Shown here: piece by piece, positions 22,645 to 34,765 of the stretch
How positions within the stretch are numbered: position 1 is the stretch's first letter
How the letters are laid out: every line of letters begins with the position of its first letter
Origin: Petrosia ficiformis
Lineage: Eukaryota > Porifera > Demospongiae > Haplosclerida > Petrosiidae
DNA length: 64,000 nt
Reading direction: 5' to 3'
Assembly (NCBI GenBank): GCA_947044365.1
Contig: OX345641.1
Location: forward strand, 3,385,460-3,449,459
Program-made: the position numbers and the translations under genes
Notes under the pieces: generated by a model
Database searches by the model: none
The model's input: only the letters and a program-made list of their open reading frames with translations
Told to the model about the DNA's origin: nothing

Positions 22645-23655
22645 CTACTTAACATATATTTCAATTATATCCAGAGGTGTGTCTTCATCAGGTAGCCCTT
22701 GATTATTACACACCCTCAACTCGATATTATCAGTAGTAGTCTCATTCAATGTCTTAAGAAACCATGGCATGTTAGGATTAGTACAACAAGTAGACTCAGG
22801 CCCATTACAATTCTGTCCATCCCAAAGTGGATCATCAGTATAAAGAATTGAAGAAAAAGGTGGAGCATTTAAACCTGATTCACAATAGTAATCATTACCA
22901 ACAAAAGAAGGAGGAGATGCAGAACTACCATTGTTACATGGACAACCATTTCCACTTAGGTGTGTTTCATACTGCCCTCCTGATAATGTCCATATGTGTT
23001 GACGAGGATTACTACCATATGTTATTGAAACACCATCAACATAATATGAGTCAATGTCACTACTTTCTGTGTTAAAAGCATCAGGTGAACGATAGTCATA
23101 TCCTCTCACTTGCCCACATAATTTGGTGTAATTTAGACCATAGGTGGAAAATAAGGTTGAGTCACAAACTCCTGATGAAGTATTAGGTCGTCCACAAACA
23201 TGATGATTGAGATTGTTATATCCTGTTTGTGTCAATCCAGAGGGACAAGTAGTACCAGGTTCCGTCATGTTGAGGTAAGTTACTCTTGTCCATCCTCCTT
23301 CTTCATCACAGTTCATCCCCTCCATGTCACAATAGACAGTTGCAATACTTCCATTAGTCAGTGTGATATTGTAATATCCTGATTTAACATCAGGATTAGT
23401 TTTATATATATCTGCACAGGAAGACTTGTAGAACTGAAAACAAGAAGTTGGTAGGTAGGAGGGACAAATGATGAATGTAAGTTGGTTTCCTTTTTCAATC
23501 TTGAAAGTATTTCCAATATTATCAGGATTACAACAATGTTGTTCATATAGTGAGGGTTGACGTTGACTATTACAATCACTCATACAGTAGTTATCCTCTC
23601 CATTACTGACAATAATTAGTTCAGTAATCAGAATTACAAGTATTATAAGATACAT
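22645..23655 (-). CDS. Secreted fibrinogen-like protein, copy 6
   Basis: 336 aa, intact. The N-terminal half resembles copy 2 (YKSSCADIYKTNPDVKSGYY, the rarer CADIYK version of the CLQIHQ segment), while the C-terminal half and 3' flank resemble copy 5 (TLSGGQYETHLSGNG, then CPCN; PDEDTPLDIIEIYVK). This mosaic suggests gene conversion or unequal crossing-over between copies. Loop 2 is LNAPPFSSILYT. The change HDVCG to HHVCG and loss of one Gly/Cys pair context (SSGVCDST) are private to this copy. Confidence 0.85.
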   Translation of the reverse strand: MYLIILVILITELIIVSNGEDNYCMSDCNSQRQPSLYEQHCCNPDNIGNTFKIEKGNQLTFIICPSYLPTSCFQFYKSSCADIYKTNPDVKSGYYNITLTNGSIATVYCDMEGMNCDEEGGWTRVTYLNMTEPGTTCPSGLTQTGYNNLNHHVCGRPNTSSGVCDSTLFSTYGLNYTKLCGQVRGYDYRSPDAFNTESSDIDSYYVDGVSITYGSNPRQHIWTLSGGQYETHLSGNGCPCNNGSSASPPSFVGNDYYCESGLNAPPFSSILYTDDPLWDGQNCNGPESTCCTNPNMPWFLKTLNETTTDNIELRVCNNQGLPDEDTPLDIIEIYVK

Positions 23656-23694
23656 TATGAAGAATTATTGTGAAATTGATATGTGATTTCTTTA

Positions 23695-23732
23695 TATTTA
23701 TACACATCTCACAAATTATTATATTCATGAAT
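23695..23732 (-). promoter_or_regulatory. Shared family promoter of copy 6
   Basis: TATAAATA at 23695-23702, 40-47 bp before the ATG; the exact palindrome ATTCATGAAT at 23723-23732. Confidence 0.6.
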
Positions 23733-23739
23733 ATGACAG

Positions 23740-24378
23740 GAAGTACATTATAATAATTATATAATTATATACATTGTGTAAATAAGTATAGAACTGTTCT
23801 ATCATGCCTATAGAATATTTACCAATCAGATTGCTTTATTTATCGACATATTCCAGAGATTGATAACCAGTTATCAACCTCATATCTTAAATAATTTATA
23901 TAGTCACTTTAATACATCTACATGTACAGTATACCATACAAGTAGATGACTACAGTACATTAGCTAATAGCACATGTACATATATCTACTATACATGTAC
24001 ATGTACAATGCATGTAAATGTAAGAACACTATTAGCTGGAAAGTTTGCATTATATGCATATATATTTGCGTACGTATTCCGTAAAAATCTTTTTATTCGA
24101 ACGTGTTAACGAATTTAAACCACATAGGCGCTGTCTTGATCTCAGCCATGCCTAGTTTACAGAGTGTGGTTTGACACATTGCATATGTTTGGAAACCTTA
24201 CTAGTGACTCAAACATCAAAGCGAAAAATGTTTAAAATTATATAACACTAACCAACTATTATCACTTAAACTGATAATTGAGAAATTAAACAATACTTCC
24301 CCCTTTAAGCACCTCCTCATGCTTGCCCCACAATGATTAGCATTCATGCTACCATTCTCTAGTACAATAATTATTATT

Positions 24379-24439
<61 letters not shown>

Positions 24440-26280
24440 TGTGTGTGTATACTTTGTTGAATAAGTTACATCAGTTGGAGGATCAGCAATTAATTAATAC
24501 GGTGTGTAAAGAACACGTGTACAAAGTAACATATGTACAAAGTAACATATGAATATATGTATTACACTCACTATATTATTGTGATCATTCAGTTTATTGA
24601 TTACACTAAAATGACTGCAAAGTTGTTTATCATAATTTTCATTTAGTAGTTCATGTAGTGTATAATATAAAACTGAACATGATAACAAGAGCACATGTAA
24701 AATGATTATTTTATTAACAGTACAAACAAACTTCACTTTTTGATAGCACAGCATGTAAATCTATATAGCTATTTTAAATGAGTGTTTTAGTTAAGTGAAG
24801 CATATAATAATTTATTTTTACTTATATATATACATGTAAATAATTATATATAATTATTTATATATAATATACATGTATATATACAGTGTTCTGCACAGGA
24901 TAATTAGAGTGATGGTTGAATTCCAACTTTAGCACTGTCTATACTTACTACTGTCTCGTGATCAGTAGCTTATATACGTATTATCTGAGTGGGCGTTAGT
25001 TCATGCTAAGTGATAGTTATTCCTGACCAGTGCCGACCAGTGTGGGGGTACACTGTATATACAAGTGTAATAATTATTATTATACATATAATATCAGGAG
25101 CCTGTACATTAACATTGTGAAAAGCAATCATGAAGTAAATCAATTGTAATTACATGAGGACAAACAAATTTAAGGCATATAATTTTGATATGTACTTCAA
25201 TATTCATCAATGTTGACACATGTGTATATGTCTAAGATAATTACATGTGTATTAATATGTAATTATACATGCATGTGTGTACGTGTACATGTACTTGTAC
25301 ATTTGTGAATGAATATATGTAAATATATATGAATATGTATCATAACTGTATCAAAACATAATTTATTTATCCACTAACTGGATATAGAAAATCTCTCATC
25401 ACCTAGAAATACACAAAATCAGTACTAATCTACTAATTAATAAAAGGACTACACAACACCAACAATATAAACACACTGCATAAGTACAGAGCATACTTTA
25501 TAAATATTGTAATACTGTACTATAAATGAACAGGGTAATGTAAACTTTCTAATTACATATACACATGTACATACACTTGGTGAGTTCATTATGGTCCAAT
25601 ATAAATACATATATATATAGTATGATGGTGAAATCATCCCTTTAAGGTGGTGAGTTCTATATATATAATGCATATAAGACCTCGTTTTGTGTCCTATATT
25701 TATATATATATATATTATATAGTATGCTAATAGGTCCTATATACAAAATATAGGACCTGAGTTTGCGTCCGAGGATGTGATATAGCCCGAGCCTGGGAGG
25801 GCTATATCACATCCAAGGACACAATATGAGGGTCTTATTAGCATACTACATACAATATATTGTATGATGGTGACATCTCCTGCATAATGTGCACATGGAA
25901 GTTTTATATACAACTCACCACATAAAGGGATGATGTCACCACCATAGTATACATATATATAGATTCAAATCATTAAGTACTCCTCCCCCTCTCAAAATCA
26001 TACTCTGAAATTGAATCTGTGGCTAAGGCACTTGAAAGTCAATACATTTGAACTGTACAATTTGTCAAAATAAATATTTTATTAGGTTCTATATTTTTGC
26101 TGGGGGAGATAAGTCATTCAAAATGATTGAAAGCTTAAATTAACAAATGTAGTTAATATTAAATTGTACTTGACTAGTAAATAGAAAAGACAAGAAGAGA
26201 TGAAAATATGTCGTTTAATTCACTATGAAAACAAACATAATAATATGTTTCAAGTATGTAAATTTTAATTACTAACTACT
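23740..26280. other. Intergenic: second copy of the triplicated block
   Basis: 24400-25400 repeats 20400-21800. Simple repeats: (AT)n at 24386-24437. 25980-26280 is a decayed 3' flank of the fibrinogen-like array, ending abruptly at the truncated copy 7. The stretch 23790-24330 shows nothing recognisable. Confidence 0.55.
25735..25850. repeat. Palindromic MITE, copy B
   Basis: Same core hairpin as 21955-22050 (GAGGATGTGATATAGCCC ... GGGCTATATCACATCC), with TATAGGACC outside. Here the arms are closer to perfect than in copy A. Confidence 0.7.
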
Positions 26281-26282
26281 GT

Positions 26283-27070
26283 AGGAGGAGGAAGTGCAGA
26301 ACTACCACTGTTACATGGACAACCCCCTGAACTTAGGTGTGTTTCATACTACCCTCATGATAATGTCCATATGTGTTGACGAAGATTACTACCATATGTT
26401 ATTGAAACACCATCAACATAATATGAGTCAATGTTGCTACTTTGTATGGCAAAAGCATCAGGTCAACGATAGTTGTATCCTCTCACTTGTCCACATATTT
26501 TGGTGTAATTTATACCATAGGTGGAGAAGAAGGTTGAATAACAATCTCCTGATGAAGGATTAGGTCGTCCACAAACATCATGATTGATATTGGTATATCC
26601 TGTTTGTGTTAATCCAGAGGGACAAGTAGTACCAGGTTCAGTCATGTTGAGGTAACTCTTGTCCATCCTCCCTCTTCATCACAGTTGATCCCCTCCATGT
26701 CACAATAGACAGTTACAATACTTCCATTAGTCAGTGTGATATTGTAATATCCTGATGTAGCACTGGGATAAACTTGATGTATTTGTAGACAAGAATAATT
26801 GTAGAACTGGAAACAAGAAGTTGGTAGGTTGGAGGGACAAATGATTTTTGTACGTAACTTTCCATCTTCGATCTTGATAGTATTTCCAATATTCCTGAGA
26901 TTACAACAATGTTGTTCATATAGTGAGGGTTGTTCATATCGTGAGGGTTGTTCATTTCGTGAGGCTTGACAATTACAATTACAATTACAATCACTCATGC
27001 AGTAGTTATCCCCTCCATTACTGACGGTAATTAGTTCAGTAATTAGAATTAGAACTATAATAAAATACAT
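26283..27070 (-). pseudogene. Fibrinogen-like copy 7, decayed and 3'-truncated
   Basis: The first 142 codons (27070 down to about 26642) are open, then a 4-nt deletion near 26655 shifts the frame. Downstream are stops at the position of RSPDAF (CGT-TGA) and two within the TLSGGWYET equivalent (TGA and TAG). The last quarter of the gene is missing: the 3' flank joins directly to the PPPS-coding region at about 26283. The N-terminus carries an expansion not seen elsewhere: a CNCNCNC run, then NEQPSRYEQPSLYEQ, that is, a tandem triplication of the EQPSxYEQ segment. The TATA box (27108-27115) and palindrome (27136-27145) are intact. Confidence 0.8.
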
Positions 27071-29216
27071 TATGAAGAATTTGAAAAATTGATATGTGAT
27101 TTTTTCCTATTTATACACATCTTGAAAATAATCATATTCATGAATGATATGACAGGAAGCGTATTTGTAATAGTATAAATTACTATCCATCAATCCAACA
27201 AATAAACTAGTGTATTGTATGATAATAATCATGTATTAATAATTAAATAGAGAGTAGCTATGTTTTATGATTCAAATAGTCATCTCTATGATTACCTTTG
27301 AAGGAGGGTTAATGTGTATCAGTTATTACTTGTCCTTAGCTTGCAGTCTATATCTGATTTATAACCATGGTGCCCGAGGGATGTAGGTAAAAGAGTAGAA
27401 TGATTATAAATCAGATACAGCCCAACTAGAAGTGTTATAATTGGTCTATAACTTTGTAACATGTGTGTGGTTGCTAACATAATAATTGAATGTTGCTTGA
27501 AAACTTGATTACAGTCATATCATGAAGTGACATTCATTGATTTGGTGAGTATCAAAATGTAGCTATTAGTCTTTGACTCATTGTCAACGTTCACTTATGT
27601 GTGTATTATTAGCATCATTTCTATCACATACAATATTACACTATGACACATGATATTGCACAAGTCAAAATATATTGCACAGTTCAGAGGGATGTGGTGC
27701 ATGACATAATTGTGCTGCAACAATCGTAGCAACCAACTAACAATGGGATATAAATAATATAATAATTATAATCATATATGTTTGTGTCACATTGTATAGG
27801 TTGTCGAATAGTTACATCGTTTTGGGAGGATCAGCAATTAATTGATATGGTGTGTAAAGAACTCATGTACGAACTAACATGAAACAGCATTCGTTGGGTG
27901 TTAATTAATTATTAATGAAATGTTTTATTTCAATCACTGATCATTCATTTTATTGATTACACTAAAACGTTGTTTATCATCATTTTCATTTAGTAGTTCA
28001 TGTAGTGTATAATATAAAACTGAACATGATAACAAGAGCATATGGAAAATGATTATTTAATTACCTGTGTAAACAAACACCACTTGATTTAATGGAATAG
28101 TACAATATGTAAATCTGAATAGCTACTTAAATTAAAGGAAAGCAAATAAACAACACTATCTTATGAGAGATATAAATATATATCATGACTGTATCAAAAT
28201 ATGTTAACTACTCTACTAACTGGATATAGACAATCTCTCATTACTCTTTTGCTAGAATTATACAAAATGTAATACTAATCCACTAAAACTAAAACGCTCT
28301 ACAATATAATCACACTGTACTCTAGTCCTAAGTACAAGGCTTATTCTATAAATTTCTTAATTACATAATTATACAATACATGGTCAGTTAATTAATTACA
28401 TGTATAATTAAATGACATGTGTAATAATTATTATTATACATATAATATCAGGAGCCTGTACATTAACATTGTGAAAAGCAATCATGAAGTAAATCTATTG
28501 TAATTATACGAGGATAATTCAAGGGATATAATTTTGATATGGTCATCAAATTTGACACAAGATTGTTGAGATACCAAGTCTCACTGGTTATCCATACAAT
28601 AATAATAACAAGTTATAGAATTTGGCTACAAACATGTAGAATAGTTTAACAAAGTAGACTCCATATTGTTGATTATCAATATTAATAGTAAATGTAATAT
28701 TATTAAGTTGACATAATAATTACATGTGTATTAATATGTAATTATATATGCATGTGTGTACGTGTACATGTACTTGTACATGTGTGAATGAATATATGTA
28801 ATTATGTATGTATGTACATGTACATGTATATGTATTATAATTATGTATGTACGTATGTATATACATGTATTATAATTATGTAATTATGTATGTATGTACA
28901 TGTATTATAATTATGTAATTATGTATGTATGTATGTACGTATGTACATGTGTGAATGAATAAATGTAATTATGTATTTGTGGACATAAGTGAATGCAACA
29001 TAATCATTAATGTTTATAAACATAATTTATCAGCCATTAGGTTATTCAATCACTCCAAATGAATTATACATTGTATCTTAGCATTTCTTACATTTTGTAC
29101 CTGCAAATACGTTTATTCCAAACTATTATGAATAGGAATCAATACATAGTAAAAATCTGAATAACTAGGTTGATATGTATTGGAAATACATAAGAGAGAC
29201 ACAAATCTTGAAAAAA

Positions 29217-29310
29217 ATCTGAACCACCTGGGATTTGAACCCTGGACCTTCCTATCACTAGTCAGGTGCTCTATCAACTGAGCCACTGGAGCCAGTTTGG
29301 GGAAGAGCAT
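29217..29310 (-). repeat. tRNA-Thr-like SINE head
   Basis: The minus strand reads GGCTCCAGTGGCTCAGTTGA, TAGAGCACCTGAC, TAGTGATAGGAAGGTCC, then AGGGTTCAAATCCC: a D-arm/A box and T-arm/B box with AGT in the anticodon position. The anticodon stem is mismatched, so it is a retroposon or pseudo-tRNA rather than a functional gene. It is a different family from the SINE at 3870. Confidence 0.55.
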
Positions 29311-29618
29311 TTCATAGACAATGTCTCCTACTTAGGTAAAAACTGAGTGTATCTTCTTAAACTGTTTCACTGGTAAACAATACTAAACAACTGCCATGTA
29401 CACTATGTGCCGTCAGAACTTCTTTCGAGGTTGACTGGTAAGCCTAATTTTTCTAAATTGGACCCATGACACCAACTGTTGTGGGTATATTAATGCATGC
29501 TATCCAGATTGTTTCTGACATGAGATACATGTACACTAGATATTAATAATCTGAATAACCAGGTTGATATGTATTGGAAATAATAAATTGTTGATCAGTG
29601 AAACAGTTGACATCTACT

Positions 29619-29669
<51 letters not shown>

Positions 29670-29900
29670 TATGCACATACTTCTTCCAAGAAAATTGTTG
29701 CCTAAAATCACATACAGTAAACAGACTGTTGCAATTATAGTCAGTTATAGCTGGCATGCTTGATTAACACATAAACACGATGTAATGATTACATCAGAAC
29801 TAATGTAGCATGGCAAGACGAGAAAGTAGCTGAATAACAGTCAGATTTATTCAGATTTATTTATACATCTTCTTTACATCAGCTAGTATTATTATCATCA

Positions 29901-29975
<75 letters not shown>

Positions 29976-30119
29976 CATACGTGTGTAAGCATAGTATAAT
30001 AAAATTTCATAATGTCGTTAAACGTTTATCTGGGAGAGATGGGTGGGTATAGAAGAAAGTTTAAAAAATTACTTTATTGGTAATAATTTCTGCTCAAGTA
30101 TCATTCAAAAAAAGGAAAG

Positions 30120-30425
30120 GAACAAGGATAATAAAAACATTTCAAAAAATGAAAGAACGTGTACGAATATCGAAACCAAAAAAACACACGAACAAGATTG
30201 GGATGGTACCCTAGCGACAAAATTAAAATAGCCATTTCATATAACCCACATAAGTACATGTATGTATCGAAAAGGAAAACACAGAGAAAGTATACTTATG
30301 CAGGTGTGTTGGTTAGTTTAACTTTGGTGGTAGGGTACCATCCCAATCTTGTTCGTGTGCTATTTCGGTTTTGATATCCCTACATGAACTTTCATTTTTT
30401 GAAATGTTTTTATTATTCTTGTTAT
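30120..30425. repeat. Fold-back element, same family as 14403-14712
   Basis: Inverted arms at about 30120-30235 and 30315-30425 share ATAATAAAAACATTTCAAAA, then ATGAAAG, and the core CACACGAACAAGATTGGGAT, then GGTACC. The loop of about 80 bp is unique. Confidence 0.7.
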
Positions 30426-30839
30426 CATAGAATTGTGATAGTTTCTTCCATGATATCATATCATTATAGTTTCTAGACTATCAATATATCATAGCTTCAA
30501 TATTATCATCCCTGTTGCATATTAATTACATGTATATATTAGTTAGAACATGCATGGAAGGGTTTATTGGAAATACACAAAGCAATATCAATAATCCCGA
30601 GGGCGTAGCACAAGGGATTATTGGATATTGCTGAGTGTGTTTCTGATAAACCCTGCCCAGGCGTCTTCTAACTGTTTCAAATCATGGAAGCCATAAGATA
30701 CGTAGTTAGCAGTTTCCGCAACCCGTAATGCGTCATTCACATAGTAAACATGTGATGTCATGGACCCACTAGACTTGCATTGCACTGTAGTGAATTGGCA
30801 GTAACTATAGTACTGGTATGTGTAGAGGAACACTTAATA

Positions 30840-31240
30840 CTTGAAGAAGAACAAGAAGAGATGGATAATATCTTTAATAAGGAGAATATAGAAACTCATT
30901 TTCAAATACCTGGAACAAAAAACTGAAAACTGTCACAATCGCTTCGTTAAACCAAAACAAGTGGCAGAAATATCCAATCTCACTTCAAGGTATATTCCTC
31001 CAAACAAGATTAAGAATACTTAGTGGTGATGTGCTAGAAGTAAAATTCTTTAAGAATGATGCTCAGATGACCCTTTTTGAATCAACATAAACCAAATTAT
31101 TAAATTATTGGATTCCTTGTATTGTAGCCGAGGTTATAAAACATGATGGAAAACTGTATCCAGCGAAAACTATCAAAACATCAATAGTTAAATTTGAATC
31201 AGACCTGCATAAATTTTGTGTCATTTTTTTTTGTTCGACC
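30840..31240 (+). pseudogene. Possible Crypton/DUF3504-like transposon remnant
   Basis: Frame pieces read IPGTKN, then NQNKWQKYPISLQGI, then NYWIPCIVAEVIKHDGKLYP followed by AKTI. The pattern L-x-YW-(hydrophobic)-EV-x-K-x-DG-x-YP-x-x-T resembles the start of the DUF3504 domain of Crypton-type recombinase-derived proteins. There are several stops. The assignment is weak. Confidence 0.3.
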
Positions 31241-31979
31241 AAAATAACATTAAATCACTGATCAACCTACGTATGTTCTACACACATATAGAGATATCTC
31301 CAGAGACATTTTCCTAGCTGTGCAATATAGACAATATACGATGGGTCATTGAATAAATTCATGGTGGTATATTTCGTCTTATGGCTTCCCATGATTTAAG
31401 CATACATAAATACTAGTAATATAAAAAATGGAAATTCTGGTCTTGTACAAACATTGCGTTGATTTTAATAACCAAAAGGTAGTATATTTCAACAAGGTTT
31501 CTAAATCAAGGCCTGCAGTTCCGAGCAAACAAATGAGGAGTGGCTTTTGATATGTTACAATTATAATATAATGTATAAACATATTTAAGAACCTTCTGAT
31601 TCAAGACTTGACTTGTTTCAGTACCAGCCGAGTTAGTATCCGGTTCAGGAAACCTCTGCAAAAGATTAAGAACTTTCGTAAAAATATAATTATCTATTTG
31701 AAAGGTAGATGAACTATTACATGTAATTATATAGTGATTATAAAAATTGGTTCCAGAAAACATACAAATAGAGAAATACAAATAAAGACAAGATATATAG
31801 AGAAAAAGCCTATGACTGCTTTGTGGCGTACAGCATTCAGTAACATTGGCTGACTTTATCATGCCTGAAACACAGCAGCCAAAGGAAAAGAAAAGAAGAT
31901 GAACAATTTCCAGCTAGTTGTATATATATATATATATATGGATGGATTAGATACTATCCAGAAATGGCAAGTAAAATAG

Positions 31980-32085
31980 ATGAACAGACACAAACACACG
32001 CACTCACACACATACACAGACACAGACACAGACACACAGACAGACACAGACAGTCGCACAAACACAGACACACACAGATGAAATG
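31980..32085. repeat. (CA)n-rich tract in PREP intron 4
   Basis: CACACA and CACAGA repeats between exons 4 and 5. The cysteine/valine-rich frames on the minus strand are artefacts. Confidence 0.7.
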
Positions 32086-33454
32086 AACAGTATAATGAAG
32101 TATAAATTATTTACCTGATAAAAGAATCCATTATTATCATGTGTCCAAGCAATACTACAAAATTTAACCCACTTCAGTTCATCAGACAAGAGTTCCTTTG
32201 TATCTACACGTTTAACCTAAACAAGAAAACACATCAGGTAAATAATAATAATAAATTAATAATAATAGTTATAATATAATGATTGTGTTTTGTGTAGACC
32301 TGGTTGATTAGGTTTATTAGTTTATCAGTATGAGATTATTGATCTCTTTATTACCATTGTTTTTGTTTTACTTTTGTTGTTGTATATACTTGTTATTTCT
32401 TTACTAGTATTCTTGTTACTTTATTAATAAATGTTGTTTTTATGATCCAATTATCATTAAATGAGGTGATTTTGCAATGACATACAGATTATTCACGTTC
32501 ACCACTACCTCAGAAAAATGTTCAGAATTTTAGCTTGGAATGTCCAACAATCTTTCACCTGCACCATTCTCATAATTATAATAGTCTTTCCCGTTCTTTT
32601 TGTGTATCTCAAATTTCAATCCATGTCTTCAGTTACAGTATAATAATGTATTAACCTTATGACATTAAACTATACATTATATTACATGTAAAGTCATCAC
32701 ATCATAATTATGATGACATTGTGAATGTGAACAGAGTTTAGAAGGACTCATATTTTATGAGTTCATTCAGTTATTGAAGAGGGTCCAATTTACTAACAAG
32801 ATTGTGTGTATATGTTTTTGTATGTTAAACAAACTTCATATACTCATTGATCATAATTTTCTAGTTAAATGTATGTGCATTATACATAATATTAAAATTA
32901 TACATATATATATATTATATATGCAGGTATATATTCAGATATGCATAAAGGAGGGAGTGATGGTGGGTAGGGTAAACGTTTTCATAAATGTTGGAGGGGC
33001 AATACTACATGTATCATGTAACTGTGTCCCATCAATGGGATCCGGGACTTTACATAGTGCCAAGTTAATTCTGGTACAGTCTAAATATGAAATATCATAC
33101 TTACTATTGAAAACTTTTTGAATCATGTGCAGTAGCCTTATAATTGTGTTAGTTCATTGATTAACAAACATGGAGAAATGTTTGGGGTGGTGGGTACTAG
33201 TACCACATACGTAACTATTGTACATAATATAAGGGATGATTCCCCAGAAAAATGTTTGTAGATGATCAGAAGTTGATTCTGATGTCGTCTGAAATATAAA
33301 ACACCATTATTTTAAATACCAACAGTAACCTCATGAAATTGCTGCATAAATACACTATGTTTCACTACTTCTGATTATCACAAATGTAAATTTATGAATT
33401 TGCAGCTTTCAAATTTATGAAGAGGTAAAAAGTTACCAATGGAGTATAAATAAA

Positions 33455-33659
33455 TCAAACATACATACATGTATGTACATAGTACATACGTACATACATA
33501 TATACGTATGTACATACGTATGCACGTACGTACATATATACATACATGTACATACATACATAAATAAATACATATGTACGTAAATACATACATAAGTACA
33601 TACACACATAATACATACATACAGAAATACATATGTACGTACATACGTATGTAAATACA

Positions 33660-33691
<32 letters not shown>

Positions 33692-33715
33692 ATCATACAT
33701 ACATAGTTTACATAC
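33455..33715. repeat. (CATA)n microsatellite in PREP intron 3
   Basis: An imperfect CATA/CGTA tetranucleotide tract ending about 10 bp from the exon 3 donor. MYVCMYV-type frames here are by-products. Similar tracts occur at 47690-47919 and 56570-56705. Confidence 0.85.
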
Positions 33716-33999
33716 AAAACCTACTTTAATAGTTCTCCAATCAGATCCACTCTCGCTGATACCATAGGCACAATACTCTCCGTTTTCTGAGAAAGACAAT
33801 TACCAAGAGCTACAGTACCATCATCAGACCATCGATTAGGATCGATAAATACCTCTGGTTCTGACTGAAGTGACTGCTGAACATACAATACACTAAAAGA
33901 AAGAAAAGATAATAAAATGAACCAAATGATGTACCAAAAGGGTTTCATACAGAAATTTTATCTGGGTGATGAGTAGTCTCATCCCCAGGCCGCCATACC

Positions 34000-34060
34000 A
34001 TACGTCAAACGTCTTTTCCACTCAAAAGAACGTCCTTTTTGAGTAGAAAAGACGTTTGCT
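34000..34060. repeat. Small hairpin in PREP intron 2
   Basis: Arms AAACGTCTTTTCCACTCAAA and TTTGAGTAGAAAAGACGTTT around a short AGAACGTCCTT loop. Confidence 0.6.
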
Positions 34061-34519
34061 ACTAGGACCAAGAATTTGAAGAGCAACTGTTCCAGACCGG
34101 CTTTCACCAGTAGGTCTTTAAGTATTATAATTTTGATCAAGCAATACCTCAGAGTTACTAAACAATATCTATTAAATTAAGCTGAGTAGTGAGCACATAT
34201 ATAATTATATATTATATTTTAGTTAACTAAAATCACTTTTAGTACTGCATTTTGACTTTTAGTTATAACTAAATTAAAAGTCTGCTATAACCTACTAAAA
34301 TGACTATAATGAGCAGTTTTAATTAGTGAACTAAAGCTAAAACCCTTTTACATTTAGTAGGCCCAATATTATTTAACTATAACTGTAACTATAGCTAAAC
34401 TACAAGTTTGACATACTACATGTATGATAATAAGTTTATAACTAAAAGCAGTCACTACTTTCATACTAACACAATACTAATATATAAATATATACATATA
34501 TATATATATATATAATATA

Positions 34520-34765
34520 TGATATTATCAAGAAAGAAAGAAAGAAAGACACCTGAGGCAATGGAAAAATGAAAAATGAGAGTTGCCTCAGGTGGGATTC
34601 GAACCCACGACACACTGTACTCCAGACAGATGCTCTACCAACTGAGCTACCAAGGCAGCCCAGCTGGCAGGGTCCAAATTAAGGCTTAATCAAATACTAG
34701 GCATTAGGTGAAGGCCGGGGTAATGAAACCACCAAAGCACCAACACCAACCTAAGCATTATATAC
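34520..34765 (-). repeat. tRNA-derived SINE, minus strand copy
   Basis: Full-length relative of 3742-4015: head (TAGGTTGGTGTTGGTGCTTT), tRNA body at 34656-34584, the TTGCCTCAGGTG inverted end and a short (CTTT)n tail. ATGATATTATCAAGAAAGAA flanks both ends, marking a target duplication or tail reuse. It sits in PREP intron 2. Confidence 0.7.

Larger units (their letters stand above)
27150..31590. other. Long gene-free stretch with repeats
   Basis: 27750-29000 is the third copy of the block at 20400-21800. It is followed by ATGTATGTACATGTA-rich DNA (28740-28980), a tRNA-derived SINE (29217-29330), (AT)n at 29618-29667, (ATT)n at 29886-29974, a fold-back element (30120-30425), a dispersed repeat (30595-30835, as at 1950-2200) and a fragment at 30840-31240. 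27150-27740 shows nothing recognisable. Confidence 0.55.

Noticed and set aside
32774..33121. 115-codon plus-strand frame
   Set aside because: Lies in PREP intron 3, antisense, with low-complexity composition and no recognisable domain.
33378..33799. MYVCMYVCMYV-type frames, also at 47656-48023 and 56493-56818
   Set aside because: Direct translation of CATA/GTAT tetranucleotide repeats in PREP introns.
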